This document shows positions 9,801 through 19,600 of a stretch of 43,121 nucleotides of DNA, one piece after another; position 1 is the stretch's first letter; every line of letters begins with the position of its first letter. Position numbers and translations under genes: made by a program. Source of the stretch: an uncultured Pelagibacteraceae bacterium (GTDB taxonomy: Bacteria; Pseudomonadota; Alphaproteobacteria; Pelagibacterales; Pelagibacteraceae); NCBI GenBank assembly GCA_902517495.1, contig CABYCO010000007.1, positions 1-43,121 of the forward strand, in the 5' to 3' direction. The notes beneath the pieces were generated by a model that saw nothing but the letters and a program-made list of their open reading frames with translations, was not told the origin of the DNA and made no database searches.

Positions 9801-11366
9801 TTGTCTAAAAAAGTGATAAAGTGGCCTATATTTATCGGATAGTACTGCTAGAGGAGTGTCATCTCCCATTGATCCTGTTGCTTCTTTTGCATCTTCAGCC
9901 ATAGGGTGAAGAATTAATTCTAAATCTTCCAAACTATAACCAAAACAGTGTTGAATTTTTTTTAAATCAGATCCAGAGAACTCACTTTTCTCATTTTTAA
10001 CTAAAAATTTCTTATCAAGATCAATTATTTGATTATTAAATTTTTTATATTCTTTAGATAAATAATTTTTTATTTCATTATTTGTAAAAACTTTTCCTTT
10101 TTCAATTCTAACTCCTAGAACTTCTCCTGGACCCAGCCTTCCTTTTGAAACAATTTTTTTCTCATTCAAATCAATCATCCCTGTCTCTGAACCTGCAAAT
10201 AATAGTTTATCCCTTGTAATAGTATATCTTAAGGGTCTTAGTCCATTTCTATCACTTCCCACTATAACCCACTCATTATCTGTAGCGGCTATGGCTGCAG
10301 GGCCGTCCCAAGGTTCCATTGTACTATTTAAAAAATTAAATAATTGTTGATGATCCTTTGAGAGAATTTTACTTTTCTTTGACCATGCATCAGGCAATAA
10401 CATAAGTTTAGCCAAAGGTGCAGAATGCCCAGAAATATTTAGAAGTTCAAAAACATTATCTAAAGAAGCAGAATCAGAATTGCCAGCTGGAATTACAGGC
10501 TTTAAATTTTCTATATCTTCAAATAATGGGCTAGACATTTCTTGCTCGTGAATTTTCATCCAATTTATATTTCCTTTAAGAGTGTTTATTTCTCCATTAT
10601 GAGCTAAGGATCTAAATGGCTGTGCAAGGTCCCAGCTTGGTGCAGTATTAGTTGAAAATCTTTGATGAAATATTGCATATCTTGAAATGAACCTTTGATC
10701 TTTTAAATCTAAATAAAAATCAGAGAGCGATTCTGCTAGAAACATGCCTTTATAAATTATAGATTTAGAACTAAATGAACATATATAAAAATTATTTAAT
10801 TGATTTTTTAGAGCCTCTTTCTCAATCTTTCTTCTAGTTTCATACAATAATCTTTCTAAATTTTTTCCAGTAATAGACTTATCGTTATTTGTAAAAAGAA
10901 CTTGTGTAATTTCTGGTCTAGTTAGTTCTGCTTTTTCACCTAAAACAGATGGATCAACAGGAACTTGTCGCCATCCATATATATTAAAATTTTTTTTTGT
11001 TAGTTCACTTTCTACAATAGTTCGACATTGTTCTTGCCCACTAAAGTCATTTCTTGGTAAAAAAATCATTCCAACACATAAATCTGAGTTGTCATGTTTA
11101 TGTCCAGTTATTTCAATTTTTTCTTCGAAGAAATCCTTTGCAATTTCTATATGTATTCCAGCTCCATCGCCTGTTTTTCCATCTGCATCTATCGCACCTC
11201 TATGCCATACAGCTTTTAAGGCCTGTATTCCATATTCAACTACTTTCCTGGATTTAAGGCCCTCAGTTGATGCTACAAGACCTACCCCACAAGCATCATG
11301 CTCCATTTGCTCATTATAAACATGATTTTTCTTTAAAAGTTCACGATTTTTTTTTTGAATATCCAT
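6870..11366 (-). CDS. gltB: Glutamate synthase (NADPH), large subunit
   Basis: GltB transfers the amide of glutamine to 2-oxoglutarate, giving two glutamates, and works with GltD. The 1498 residues are normal. Cys26 in HDACGVGLV is the N-terminal nucleophile, exposed after removal of a short propeptide. The class II amidotransferase domain fills roughly 26-430, the central domain 470-760, the FMN/synthase domain 800-1200 with SGEGGED, KPGEGGQLPG and SGHSGGTGA, and the 3Fe-4S cysteines lie in CHSNTCPVGVC near 1125. A GXGXG beta-helix closes the protein (about 1250-1440). The start overlaps the gltD stop (TAATG). This is the main ammonia-assimilation route with glutamine synthetase. Confidence 0.98.
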   Translation of the reverse strand: MDIQKKNRELLKKNHVYNEQMEHDACGVGLVASTEGLKSRKVVEYGIQALKAVWHRGAIDADGKTGDGAGIHIEIAKDFFEEKIEITGHKHDNSDLCVGMIFLPRNDFSGQEQCRTIVESELTKKNFNIYGWRQVPVDPSVLGEKAELTRPEITQVLFTNNDKSITGKNLERLLYETRRKIEKEALKNQLNNFYICSFSSKSIIYKGMFLAESLSDFYLDLKDQRFISRYAIFHQRFSTNTAPSWDLAQPFRSLAHNGEINTLKGNINWMKIHEQEMSSPLFEDIENLKPVIPAGNSDSASLDNVFELLNISGHSAPLAKLMLLPDAWSKKSKILSKDHQQLFNFLNSTMEPWDGPAAIAATDNEWVIVGSDRNGLRPLRYTITRDKLLFAGSETGMIDLNEKKIVSKGRLGPGEVLGVRIEKGKVFTNNEIKNYLSKEYKKFNNQIIDLDKKFLVKNEKSEFSGSDLKKIQHCFGYSLEDLELILHPMAEDAKEATGSMGDDTPLAVLSDKYRPLYHFFRQNFSQVTNPPIDSLRENKVMSLKTRLGNLGNILDFTDLTEENIYVLDSPILSNSQFENFLTYFGGNFKVLNCTFDENQTLEESIETLKSDAEKAVREGITQIILSDKLISETRLPMPMLLCIGAINTHLIKLGLRGYISINVQTGDALDTHSFATLIGVGATTVNPYLAFDSLYQRHSKKLFGKFSFDECVSRYIKSVNFGLLKIMSKMGISVLSSYRGGCNFETVGLSRTIVKDYFPGVVSKISGIGLTGIEKKIRAIHKDAFDIQSNILPIGGIYRYRKNGETHQYQGKLIHLLQSAVGANSYDAYKKYTKGIYSLKPISLRDLIDFKSQESIDIDQVEPITQIMKRFGSGSMSHGALSKEAHETLAMGMNRIKGASCSGEGGEDEKRFKILDNGDSANSRVKQIASARFGVTINYLNNCNEIEIKMAQGAKPGEGGQLPGFKVTDEIAKLRHSTPGVTLISPPPHHDIYSIEDLAQLIYDLKQINPNARVGVKLVASSGIGTIAAGVAKAKADIILISGHSGGTGATPQTSVKYVGIPWEMGLTEANQVLTLNKLRHSVTLRTDGGIKTGRDVVIAAMMGAEEFGVATTALVAMGCIMVRQCHSNTCPVGVCTQDEELRKKFTGTPDKIVNLFSFIAQEVREILASLGFKNLNDVIGRTDLLRQVSKGSPNLDDLDLNPLFVQADPGKNKRYCEKQIINEVPDTLDQKIWPEIESLINRKLPLDKVYQIENTDRAVGTRISYNLYKKYGNNKLDESKFSLNFKGSAGQSFGAFGIKGLKLILKGDANDYVAKGLSGATIVIKLQDESNLISNENTIIGNTVLYGATSGYLFASGQAGERFAVRNSGATAVIEGCDSNGCEYMTGGSIIVLGDVGDNFGAGMTGGMAFVYDPQNQFAKKANPESIVWQIPETEYWKSYLKSLIQKHTEETGSLLSENIIKNFDNEINNFLQVCPKEMLDKLENPISHKSIVGKAS

Positions 11367-12799
11367 TATGCAACCTTCATTTTTTGTTTTGATTGCAAAA
11401 AACTATCAATTGAGATTGCTGCATCTCTTCCATCTTTAATTGCCCATACAACTAAAGATGCACCTCTAACAATATCACCTGCTGCAAAAACCCCAGGAAC
11501 ACTTGTTTCCATAGTATCAAAGTCAGCTTTTATTGTTCCCCACTGAGAAACTTGAAGTTTTGGTTCTTGAAATAAAACTGGCAAATCCTCAGGATCAAAC
11601 CCTAAAGCTTTAATTACTAAATCAGCATTAATTTCAAATTCTGCGTTCTCTTGAGCTACTGGTCTTCTTCTGCCACTTTCATCTGGCTCTGTTAATTTCA
11701 TTTTATCAACTAATAAACTATTTACTTTGTTAGTTCCTTTAAATTCCTTTGGATTACTCAACCAAATAAATTCAACTCCTTCTTCTTCTGCATTACCTAC
11801 CTCCCGTGCAGAGCCAGGCATATTTTCTTTGTCTCTTCTATATAAACATTTGACCGATTTAGCTTTTTGTCTAATAGAGGTTCTGACACAATCCATTGCT
11901 GTATCTCCACCTCCTATTACAACTACATCTTTTCCTTCAGCATTAAGTGTTCCATTATCAAACATTTCAACTTTATCACCTAGTCCTTTTCTATTTGAAG
12001 CAGTTAAAAATTCCATTGCTGGGAAAATATTACTTAAGTCGTTTCCAGGTAGATTTACTTCTCTAGGTTTATAAACTCCAGTAGATATTAAAATTGCATC
12101 GTGTTTATCCCGTAACTCTTCAAGAGTTGAATCTTTTCCAACCTCAAAATTTTGAACAAATTTTATCCCACCTTCTTTTAGAAGTTTAATTCTTCTTTCA
12201 ACAACATGTTTTTCTAATTTAAAATTTGGAATTCCATATATAAGTAAACCACCAGCTCTGTCATAACGGTCATAAATTGTAACCTGATATCCTTTTTTTC
12301 TAAGTTCCTCACCACAGGCTAATCCAGCAGGACCAGCTCCAACTATTCCAATGCTTTGATTACTTTCGTTAATAATATTTATAGGCTTTACCCACCCATT
12401 TTCCCATGCCTTTTCAGTGATATATTTTTCAACTGAACCAATAGTAACAGTTCCGTGACCAGACTGTTCAATTACACAATTTCCTTCACACAACCTGTCC
12501 TGTGGACATATTCTTCCACATACTTCAGGCATATTATTTGTACTTTGCGACAAATGATAAGCCTCCTCATATCTTCCTTCAGCGGTCAGCTTTAGCCAAT
12601 CTGGAATATTATTACTTAAAGGACAATGTACTTGGCAAAAAGGAACACCACATTGGGAACAACGACTTGATTGCTCTTTCGCTTTTTCATGAATAAATTC
12701 ATTATAAATTTCTCCAAAATCCTCTTTTCTCTTAATTTTATCTCTTTTAGGTGGATTTTGTTGACCTATATCAACAAATTTGAGCATTTTATTTGTCAT
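11366..12799 (-). CDS. gltD: Glutamate synthase (NADPH), small subunit
   Basis: GltD takes electrons from NAD(P)H through FAD and Fe-S centres to GltB. I start it at ATG 12799 (MTNKMLKFVDIGQQNPPKRD); a TTG nine codons earlier only adds an unconserved tail. Two cysteine groups sit in the N-terminal domain, Cys47/50/55/59 (CSQCGVPFCQVHC) and Cys94/98/104/108 (CGRICPQDRLCEGNC). GAGPAG near residue 156 is the FAD site and GGGDTA near 290 the NAD(P)H site. The C-terminal FAAGDIVRGASLVVWAI is the second FAD motif. It precedes gltB with a one-base overlap, and two palindromes at 12839-12869 lie just upstream. Confidence 0.96.
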   Translation of the reverse strand: MTNKMLKFVDIGQQNPPKRDKIKRKEDFGEIYNEFIHEKAKEQSSRCSQCGVPFCQVHCPLSNNIPDWLKLTAEGRYEEAYHLSQSTNNMPEVCGRICPQDRLCEGNCVIEQSGHGTVTIGSVEKYITEKAWENGWVKPINIINESNQSIGIVGAGPAGLACGEELRKKGYQVTIYDRYDRAGGLLIYGIPNFKLEKHVVERRIKLLKEGGIKFVQNFEVGKDSTLEELRDKHDAILISTGVYKPREVNLPGNDLSNIFPAMEFLTASNRKGLGDKVEMFDNGTLNAEGKDVVVIGGGDTAMDCVRTSIRQKAKSVKCLYRRDKENMPGSAREVGNAEEEGVEFIWLSNPKEFKGTNKVNSLLVDKMKLTEPDESGRRRPVAQENAEFEINADLVIKALGFDPEDLPVLFQEPKLQVSQWGTIKADFDTMETSVPGVFAAGDIVRGASLVVWAIKDGRDAAISIDSFLQSKQKMKVA

Positions 12800-12838
12800 A
12801 ACATCGAGCTTATAGCCTAGATTCAATTATCAATAAAG

Positions 12839-12869
12839 TATTACTAGGTAATATATGCTGACATATATT
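12839..12869. promoter_or_regulatory. Two adjacent palindromes between gltD and uppP, candidate operator
   Basis: TATTAC-TAG-GTAATA (12839-12853) is a perfect 6-bp inverted repeat, and AATATATG-CTGA-CATATATT (12850-12869) is a perfect 8-bp inverted repeat that overlaps its right edge. Both lie 40-70 nt upstream of the gltD start in the 176-nt divergent gap to uppP. This is where a regulator or promoter of gltDB would bind. AT-rich DNA makes short palindromes common, so a role is only suggested. Confidence 0.35.
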
Positions 12870-12975
12870 TAAAAAAACACAGTATTTGTTGATTTTTTTG
12901 ATTTTAACATAGTAGATATGCATTTTTTAAATTGCTTTAATTGGACATTGTTTTGTCTATTTATATAAATCAAAA

Positions 12976-13743
12976 ATGATTTCTAAATATATTGAAGCCA
13001 CTATTTTAGCGTTTGTTCAAGGATTTTCAGAGTTTATTCCAGTTAGCTCATCAGCACATCTGATTATAATTTCAAAACTATCTAACTTCAGTATTAGCTC
13101 ACTTCAGCTAGATATTAGTTTGCATCTAGGCTCACTTTTAGCAATAGTTTTTTATTTTAGAAGAGATTTATTAGATCTTCTAAATAACAAGTCACTATTG
13201 TTGCTAATTATATTGGGCTCACTACCATTAGTGATATTTGGATTTATAATCTACTCAACAGGTTTGGTGGATCATCTTAGAAATTTAAAAGTAATTGCGT
13301 GGACAACATTATTGTTTGGAATTTTACTATTTCTTGCAGATAGAACAGGAGTAAAAAATAATATTGAAAATAATTTAAATATTAAGAATATTTTAATCAT
13401 AGGTATTTTCCAGATTTTAGCGGTTATTCCAGGAGTAAGTAGATCTGGTATTATAATTACAATTTCTAGATTTTTAAAATTTGATAGAGTTGATTCATCT
13501 AAGATTTCTTTCTACTTATCTATACCTGCTTTAGCAGGCGCTAGTGTATTAAGTATGAGAGATGTGGTTAATTCAAATATAGACTTAAATTTCATTTTTA
13601 TTTATTCAATTATTTTTTCATTTTTAATTTCATATTTCACAATTAAATATTTTTTAATTTATGTGAAAAAATTTAATTTAAATATTTTTGTATATTATAG
13701 AACTTTTCTGGCTTTGATTCTATTTGTAATTGCTTATAGCTAA
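12976..13743 (+). CDS. uppP: Undecaprenyl-diphosphate phosphatase (BacA/UppP)
   Basis: UppP removes a phosphate from undecaprenyl diphosphate so the lipid carrier for peptidoglycan and other envelope sugars can be reused. The 255 residues form a multi-pass membrane protein. The two catalytic motifs are present: QGFSEFIPVSSSAH (15-28) and PGVSRSG (152-158). It is read divergently from gltD and its end overlaps the end of the EamA transporter by 4 nt. Confidence 0.95.
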   Translation: MISKYIEATILAFVQGFSEFIPVSSSAHLIIISKLSNFSISSLQLDISLHLGSLLAIVFYFRRDLLDLLNNKSLLLLIILGSLPLVIFGFIIYSTGLVDHLRNLKVIAWTTLLFGILLFLADRTGVKNNIENNLNIKNILIIGIFQILAVIPGVSRSGIIITISRFLKFDRVDSSKISFYLSIPALAGASVLSMRDVVNSNIDLNFIFIYSIIFSFLISYFTIKYFLIYVKKFNLNIFVYYRTFLALILFVIAYS

Positions 13744-14624
13744 CTTTTAGTAATTGGTGAAATTTGAGAAGAGATTACTGCAATCAATATTAGTAAACAA
13801 CCAATCATATTATTTGTACTTAAAAATTGATTAAGAATAACCCATCCTGCTATAGCAGCAAATACTCCCTCTAATGAATAAATAATTGCTGCAGGAGCTT
13901 CTTCTATATTTTTTTGTGCAAACATTTGTAATGTAAAAGCTATACCGCCTGATAGTGCGCCTGCATAGAGAATTGAACTACTTTCCATCACTATTTTTGA
14001 AATATTTATTTCTTCAAAAATATAAGAAAAAATTATTGAAAGTAACGCAACAAATAAAGCTTGAAGTGCAGCATAAAACATAGGGATATCAAATTCTTCC
14101 ATAAACTTACCTGCAAAGATTATATGTAAAGCCCAAAAAACAGAACACAATATAACTAAACCATCGCCTAGCATTATTTCTGAGTTAGAAAAATCACTCA
14201 AAAGGTATACACCGAAAACACAAAGACCAATTGCAGGCCATATACTCCAATGAACTTTTTTGGAATAAATGAAGAATAATAAAATCGGAACTATCGGTAC
14301 GTAAAATACTGTAAAAAAAGCTGCATTTGCAATATTTGTATATTGGAGAGCAGTTTGTTGTAAAAAAGTTCCCAAAAACAGGGATACTCCCATGAAAACT
14401 AAATATTTTATAAAAAGTTTTGATTTTGAAAGTATTTCTAGTTTAATTTTCTTCCTCTCAAATAATAAGGCAAGTGGTAATATTGTAAAAAAGCCAACAA
14501 TAAATCTTGCTGAATTAAAAGTTAATGGACCGATATTATCCATACCAGTGTCTTGAGCGATGAAAGCTGTTCCCCAAATAAAAGTTGTGACTATTGCGCA
14601 GACCATTGAAAGGGATTTTGTCAT
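13740..14624 (-). CDS. EamA-family (DMT superfamily) transporter
   Basis: This 294-residue protein has about ten hydrophobic segments arranged as two EamA repeats, the second starting near residue 150 (DGLVILCSVFWALHIIFAG). Typical signs are TFIWGTAFIAQ at the N-terminus and ALSGGIAFTLQMFAQK in the second half. It probably exports a small metabolite through the inner membrane; the substrate cannot be read from sequence. It is 26 nt downstream of the dioxygenase gene and probably shares its transcript. It overlaps uppP tail to tail. Confidence 0.85.
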   Translation of the reverse strand: MTKSLSMVCAIVTTFIWGTAFIAQDTGMDNIGPLTFNSARFIVGFFTILPLALLFERKKIKLEILSKSKLFIKYLVFMGVSLFLGTFLQQTALQYTNIANAAFFTVFYVPIVPILLFFIYSKKVHWSIWPAIGLCVFGVYLLSDFSNSEIMLGDGLVILCSVFWALHIIFAGKFMEEFDIPMFYAALQALFVALLSIIFSYIFEEINISKIVMESSSILYAGALSGGIAFTLQMFAQKNIEEAPAAIIYSLEGVFAAIAGWVILNQFLSTNNMIGCLLILIAVISSQISPITKS

Positions 14625-14650
14625 TATATTTAATTAGATAATTTTATTAA

Positions 14651-15751
14651 TTAATTTATTCCGTTTAACTTGCAAGAGCTGTCAAAATCCTCTTTGTTAA
14701 TATAACATCCAGACATTTTTCTAACTCCATTAAACGATCCTCTACCATGAAGTATTCGCCAATTATTAAATATTAGAAGTTCTCCAGGTTTAAGTATATG
14801 TCGCCACTGATAATCTTTATTGTTAGCAATAAGATCAAATTTTTTTATCGCTTCATAAAACTTTAATGTTAAATCTTTTTCAAATCTAAATGGTGCTCGA
14901 TCATAATTATTAAAACTAACTTGAACTATTTCATTATTTTCATTTAACTTAAATATTGGTCTTTCAGCCTCAAGATAAACACCATCACCGATATAATTTC
15001 CCTTAACATTTATTTTTGTCATTAATTCATACATCGGCTGGTTTTCTTTTTTTATTGTCTCTGCTATTTTTAATCCGTCAACCATAATCGATTCACCACC
15101 TCTAGCATTATATTCACAACATAGTAATAATTGTAATCCTGGAGCGTCATTACTATATGTTGAATCTGTATGAGGTCTTAGTTCATCTTGAGTGTATGCG
15201 CTATCAGCTTTATTTTCATCTGACTCAAAACTCCATAGTCCTCCAAATATAGAGTTTCTTACGTAACCAATTCTATTTGCAATTGTTTCAACAGACCTTA
15301 AATTGGGTTCACAGTTTTTAATTACTGAAAATCCATAGTCATGAATATTTTTCAAAAAATTTCTAAATCCTTCATTTGATAAAATTGAATTATAATCTAA
15401 AAAAATTTCTTCTTTTATTTCATTAGCTTTCCAGATTTTTAAATTGGATTTTACTTCTTTTTTCTTTTTTATTTTATTATTAGTTAGAAATTCAGATGAA
15501 TATTTAACTGGTTTTTCTAAATCAGGCCATGAGACACACAAATATTTTCCATTTTCAATTATTTCTGCCTTTTTAACTTTTAAATTTATATCTAATGCTG
15601 CTGTATATGTTTTCCTTTGGCTAGACCTTTTATCCCAATTTTGCTCATCTTTTGCATGATCTCTTAGCCAAATATTAGGAAAAATTTCAGAATTTTCTCC
15701 ATTAAAGTGGACGTGCACATCATCTGCTAGTATTTCAATTTTAGTAATCAT
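14651..15751 (-). CDS. Gamma-butyrobetaine dioxygenase-like Fe(II)/2-oxoglutarate oxygenase
   Basis: The 366 residues combine an N-terminal GBBH-like domain (about 1-95, with the signature IWLRDHA) and a TauD-type catalytic domain (115-355). The iron ligands are His194 and Asp196 (RPHTDSTYSND) and His335 (RILHGRG), with Arg344 as likely 2-oxoglutarate contact. Family members hydroxylate gamma-butyrobetaine or trimethyl-lysine in carnitine synthesis. The cysteines that bind zinc in the N-terminal domain of characterised enzymes are absent here (DHAKDEQNWDK follows the IWLR). The start overlaps the aceF stop as ATGA, so it is translated with the pyruvate dehydrogenase genes. The exact substrate is uncertain. 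Confidence 0.8.
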   Translation of the reverse strand: MITKIEILADDVHVHFNGENSEIFPNIWLRDHAKDEQNWDKRSSQRKTYTAALDINLKVKKAEIIENGKYLCVSWPDLEKPVKYSSEFLTNNKIKKKKEVKSNLKIWKANEIKEEIFLDYNSILSNEGFRNFLKNIHDYGFSVIKNCEPNLRSVETIANRIGYVRNSIFGGLWSFESDENKADSAYTQDELRPHTDSTYSNDAPGLQLLLCCEYNARGGESIMVDGLKIAETIKKENQPMYELMTKINVKGNYIGDGVYLEAERPIFKLNENNEIVQVSFNNYDRAPFRFEKDLTLKFYEAIKKFDLIANNKDYQWRHILKPGELLIFNNWRILHGRGSFNGVRKMSGCYINKEDFDSSCKLNGIN

Positions 15752-16674
15752 TTACTCAAGTTATATGCAAAATTAGACCCAAGATTATCTTTTAATTCGT
15801 TATTAAACTTCGCAGCCTCAGCACCATCTATAATTCTGTGATCATATGAGAGAGATAGTGGAAGCATGGTTCTCGGAACGAATTTACCATCAATAAATAC
15901 CTGTTTTTTATAACTTCTACCAACGCCAAGTATAGCAACTTCTGGAAAGTTAATTATTGGTGTAAAAAACGAACCACCTATTCCACCTAAGCTTGTGATA
16001 GTCATTGATCCTCCAAAGAACTCTTTTTTATCAATTTTTAAATTTCTACAATCATTACTTACTTTTTTTAATTCCTCACTTAACTGATTGATATCTTTTT
16101 GATTAGCATCTCTAATTTTAGGAACCATAAGTCCATGTTGAGTATCAACTGCGATACCAACATGAAAATACTTTTTAAAAGTAATCTTTCCATTTTCAAT
16201 ATCATCAATTGATGAATTAAATGATGGAAATTTTTTTAGTGAAAGTACCAATGCTTTCATAATAAATGCAAGAGGAGTAATTTTTATTCTTTCTCCTGTA
16301 TAATTATCTTTTATTGAGCTTCTAAATTCTTCCATTTCTGTAATATCAGCCTCATCATGGTTAGTCACATGTGGAATGTTTGTCCACGAATTTACAAGAT
16401 GTGGAGCTGCTATTTTTTTTACTCTAGGAATATCTTTAATTTCAACTTCCCCAAAATCTGAGTGTTGATATTCGTTTTTAATAATTTTTTCTTCTTGTCT
16501 TTGACTATTATTCTGAGGATGATTGATTCTAGATGAGACAAAGTCTTTTAAATCTTTTTCAACAACCCTACCTGATCTCTCTGTTCCCTTGACATTATTT
16601 ATATCTACTCCAAGTTCTCTTGCAAATTTTCTAACTTTTGGACTTGCTGATATTTTATTTGATTGATCAGACAT
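15748..16674 (-). CDS. aceF: Pyruvate dehydrogenase E2, dihydrolipoyl acetyltransferase lacking a lipoyl domain
   Basis: E2 forms the core of the pyruvate dehydrogenase complex and moves the acetyl group to CoA. At 308 residues it is much shorter than usual E2p. It starts directly with a peripheral-subunit-binding domain (about 9-46, ASPKVRKFARELGVD...GRVVEKDL), then a linker rich in Q, N and E, then the acyltransferase domain (78-308) with the active-site motif DHRIIDG (His279). No lipoyl domain is present; the only one in the locus is at the N-terminus of the adjacent aceE. The gene follows the aceE stop with no spacer and overlaps the dioxygenase start by 4 nt. Confidence 0.93.
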   Translation of the reverse strand: MSDQSNKISASPKVRKFARELGVDINNVKGTERSGRVVEKDLKDFVSSRINHPQNNSQRQEEKIIKNEYQHSDFGEVEIKDIPRVKKIAAPHLVNSWTNIPHVTNHDEADITEMEEFRSSIKDNYTGERIKITPLAFIMKALVLSLKKFPSFNSSIDDIENGKITFKKYFHVGIAVDTQHGLMVPKIRDANQKDINQLSEELKKVSNDCRNLKIDKKEFFGGSMTITSLGGIGGSFFTPIINFPEVAILGVGRSYKKQVFIDGKFVPRTMLPLSLSYDHRIIDGAEAAKFNNELKDNLGSNFAYNLSK

Positions 16675-19600
16675 TTACATTTTTGTTGGCATGGGTTTGT
16701 TTTTATCAATTTTATACTTTTTGAATGCATCTTCAGCATACTTTGATGCAACAAGCTGTTCATTGGCTAAGACGCTAAGGCTATAAGCAACAATGTGTTC
16801 TTTATCAACTTCAAAAAAATTTCTTAAGTTTTTTCTTGTATCACTTCTTCCATATCCATCCGTACCTAATGAATAAAAGCTCTTTTTTGTAAAAGGTCTT
16901 ATTTGATCAGCATTTATTCTCATATAGTCAGTGGCTGTAAGGATAGGACCTTGTTGTTTTCCTAAACATTCCTCTACATATGATTTTTTATTTGTTTCTG
17001 TAGGATTTAGAAGGTTAAATCTTTCAACTTCCATTCCATTTTTTCTTAACTCATTAAAACTAGTAACACTCCAAACTTCACTATCGACCTGATATTCTTT
17101 TTTAAGAATTTCTGATGCTGCCATCATTTCTCTTAGTATTGTTCCAGAGCCTAATAATTGAATTTTTGCTTCTTTAGAACCTGATGTTTCTTTAATTTTA
17201 TACATTCCCTTAAGAATTCCATCCTCGCAATCATTTGGCATTGCAGGGTGAGAGTAATTTTCGTTCATTGTTGTAATATAATAAAAAATATTTTCATTTT
17301 TTTCATGCATCCTTCTTAAACCTTCTCTAAAAATCACAGCTAATTCATAATGGAATGTCGGATCATAAGAAATGCAGTTTGGAATTGTTGATGCTAACAA
17401 ATGACTATGACCATCTTGGTGTTGAAGACCTTCTCCTGCAAGTGTTGTTCTTCCTGCAGTCGCACCAATTAAAAACCCTCTCGATTGACTATCTCCTGCA
17501 GCCCAAGCAAAATCTCCAATTCTTTGAAAGCCAAACATAGAATAGAAAAGATAAATTGGTATCATTTCAATATCATGATTTGTATATGATGTTCCTGCTG
17601 CTATCCAAGAAGACATTGAACCAGCTTCAGTAATTCCTTCTTCTAATACCTGACCACTTTTCTCTTCTCTATAAGATGAAAGTTGTGCTGAGTCCTCTGG
17701 CTCATATTTTTGACCTTCATGAGCATAAATACCTATTTTTTGAAAGAAACCCTCCATTCCAAATGTTCTAGCTTCATCGGGAATAATTGGAACTAATTTT
17801 GGTGCAACATTTTTATCTCTCAAAAGATTAGTTAACATTCTTACTAATGCCATTGTTGTAGACATTTCTTTTTCGCCAGTAGACTTTTTCATAAAATCAA
17901 AAATATCTTTAACTGGGGCTTTAATCGGTTTTGAATATGATGTTCTCTCTGGTATAAATCCACCAAGTTCTAGTCTTCTTTTTTTTAAGTATTTAATTTC
18001 TTCAGAGTTTTCGTCTGGTTTGAAATATTCAATATTTTTAACTTGAGAATCTGTTAAAGGAACATCAAACCTATCCCTGTAATACATTAAATCATCAACA
18101 TCCAATTTCTTTTGTTGGTGAGTAGTGTTTACACTTTCACCACTTTTACCCATACCATAACCTTTTATAGTTTTAGCTATTATGACTGTGGGGCTTCCTT
18201 TGTGATTGACCGCTTTATCATATGCAGCATAAACTTTATGAGGATCGTGGCCTCCTCTATTAAGCCGCCAAATATCAGTATCTGACATTGATGAGACTAA
18301 TTCTGATGTTTCAGGATATTTGCCAAAAAACTTTTCTCTCACATAAAGCCCATTTCTTGCTTTAAACGCTTGATATTCACCATCTACGGTCTCATTCATA
18401 ATTTTTACTAAATGTCCCGTCTTATCATTTGCTAAAAGTGGGTCCCAATAAGATCCCCAAATAACTTTTAAAACGTTCCAGCCACCACCTCGAAAAATGC
18501 CCTCTAATTCTTGAATTATTTTTCCATTTCCTCTTACTGGACCGTCTAATCTTTGTAAGTTACAGTTTACAACAAATATTAAATTATCTAAATTTTCACG
18601 CGCCGCTAAACCAATTGCCCCAAGTGACTCGGGCTCATCCATTTCTCCATCTCCAAGAAAAGCCCAAACTTTTCTTCCCTCATCTTTAATTAATCCTCTA
18701 TTGATTAGGTATTTCATAAATCTTGCTTGATATATTGCTAACATTGGACCAATACCCATTGAAACTGTTGGAAACTGCCAAAAGTTTGGCATTAGCCAAG
18801 GATGAGGATAAGATGAAAGTCCACCAGTTTGTACTTCTTGTCTAAATCTATCTAACTGTTTTTCATTTAATCTTCCCTCAAGAAAAGCTCTTGCATACAT
18901 TCCTGGTGCACTATGACCTTGAAAATATACTAGATCACCTCCGAATTTATTATTCTTTGCTCGCCAAAAATGATTCATCCCAACATCGTACAAGGTTGCA
19001 GCTGATGCAAATGTTCCTATGTGACCGCCAAGTTCAGGATGTTTTTTATTTGCTCTTACTACCATCGCAGCAGCATTCCATCTAATTAAAGATCTTAACT
19101 TACGTTCTATGTTTTGATCTCCAGGTGATCTTTTTTCCTCTTCAGGAGGTATAGTATTTACGTAAGGCGTAGTTTGAGTATGAGGAATTTTTGATCCAGC
19201 TTTATAAGATTGATCAATTAATTGTTTAATTAAAAAATGAGCTCTTTCAGACCCATCATTTTGCAGAACTGCACTTAATGAATCTAACCACTCTTTAGTT
19301 TCAATTGGATCAATATCATCGTTACTACTGACCATTTTAACTTCATTAACTAATCTTGTTTGCTTGATTTGCGTTGGCTCTATAACTTTTGTTTCAACTT
19401 TTATATCAGGTTTTGTAGCAGTTTCTGCTTCCTCTATTAATTTCTCGGTTGAAGGCGGAATTTTTTCATCTAAAGTTTTGCTAATTTTCTCGCTTTCATC
19501 TTTATTTTCTGAAGATAGAGTTAGTATCAAATCACCTTTTGAAACTTTATCACCAATTTTTACATTTATATTTTCAATTGTGCCTTCATAATTGGATGGT

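Noticed and set aside
11054..11319. Open frames on the plus strand opposite gltB
   Set aside because: They are antisense to a highly conserved domain of gltB and encode low-complexity, protein-unlike sequence.
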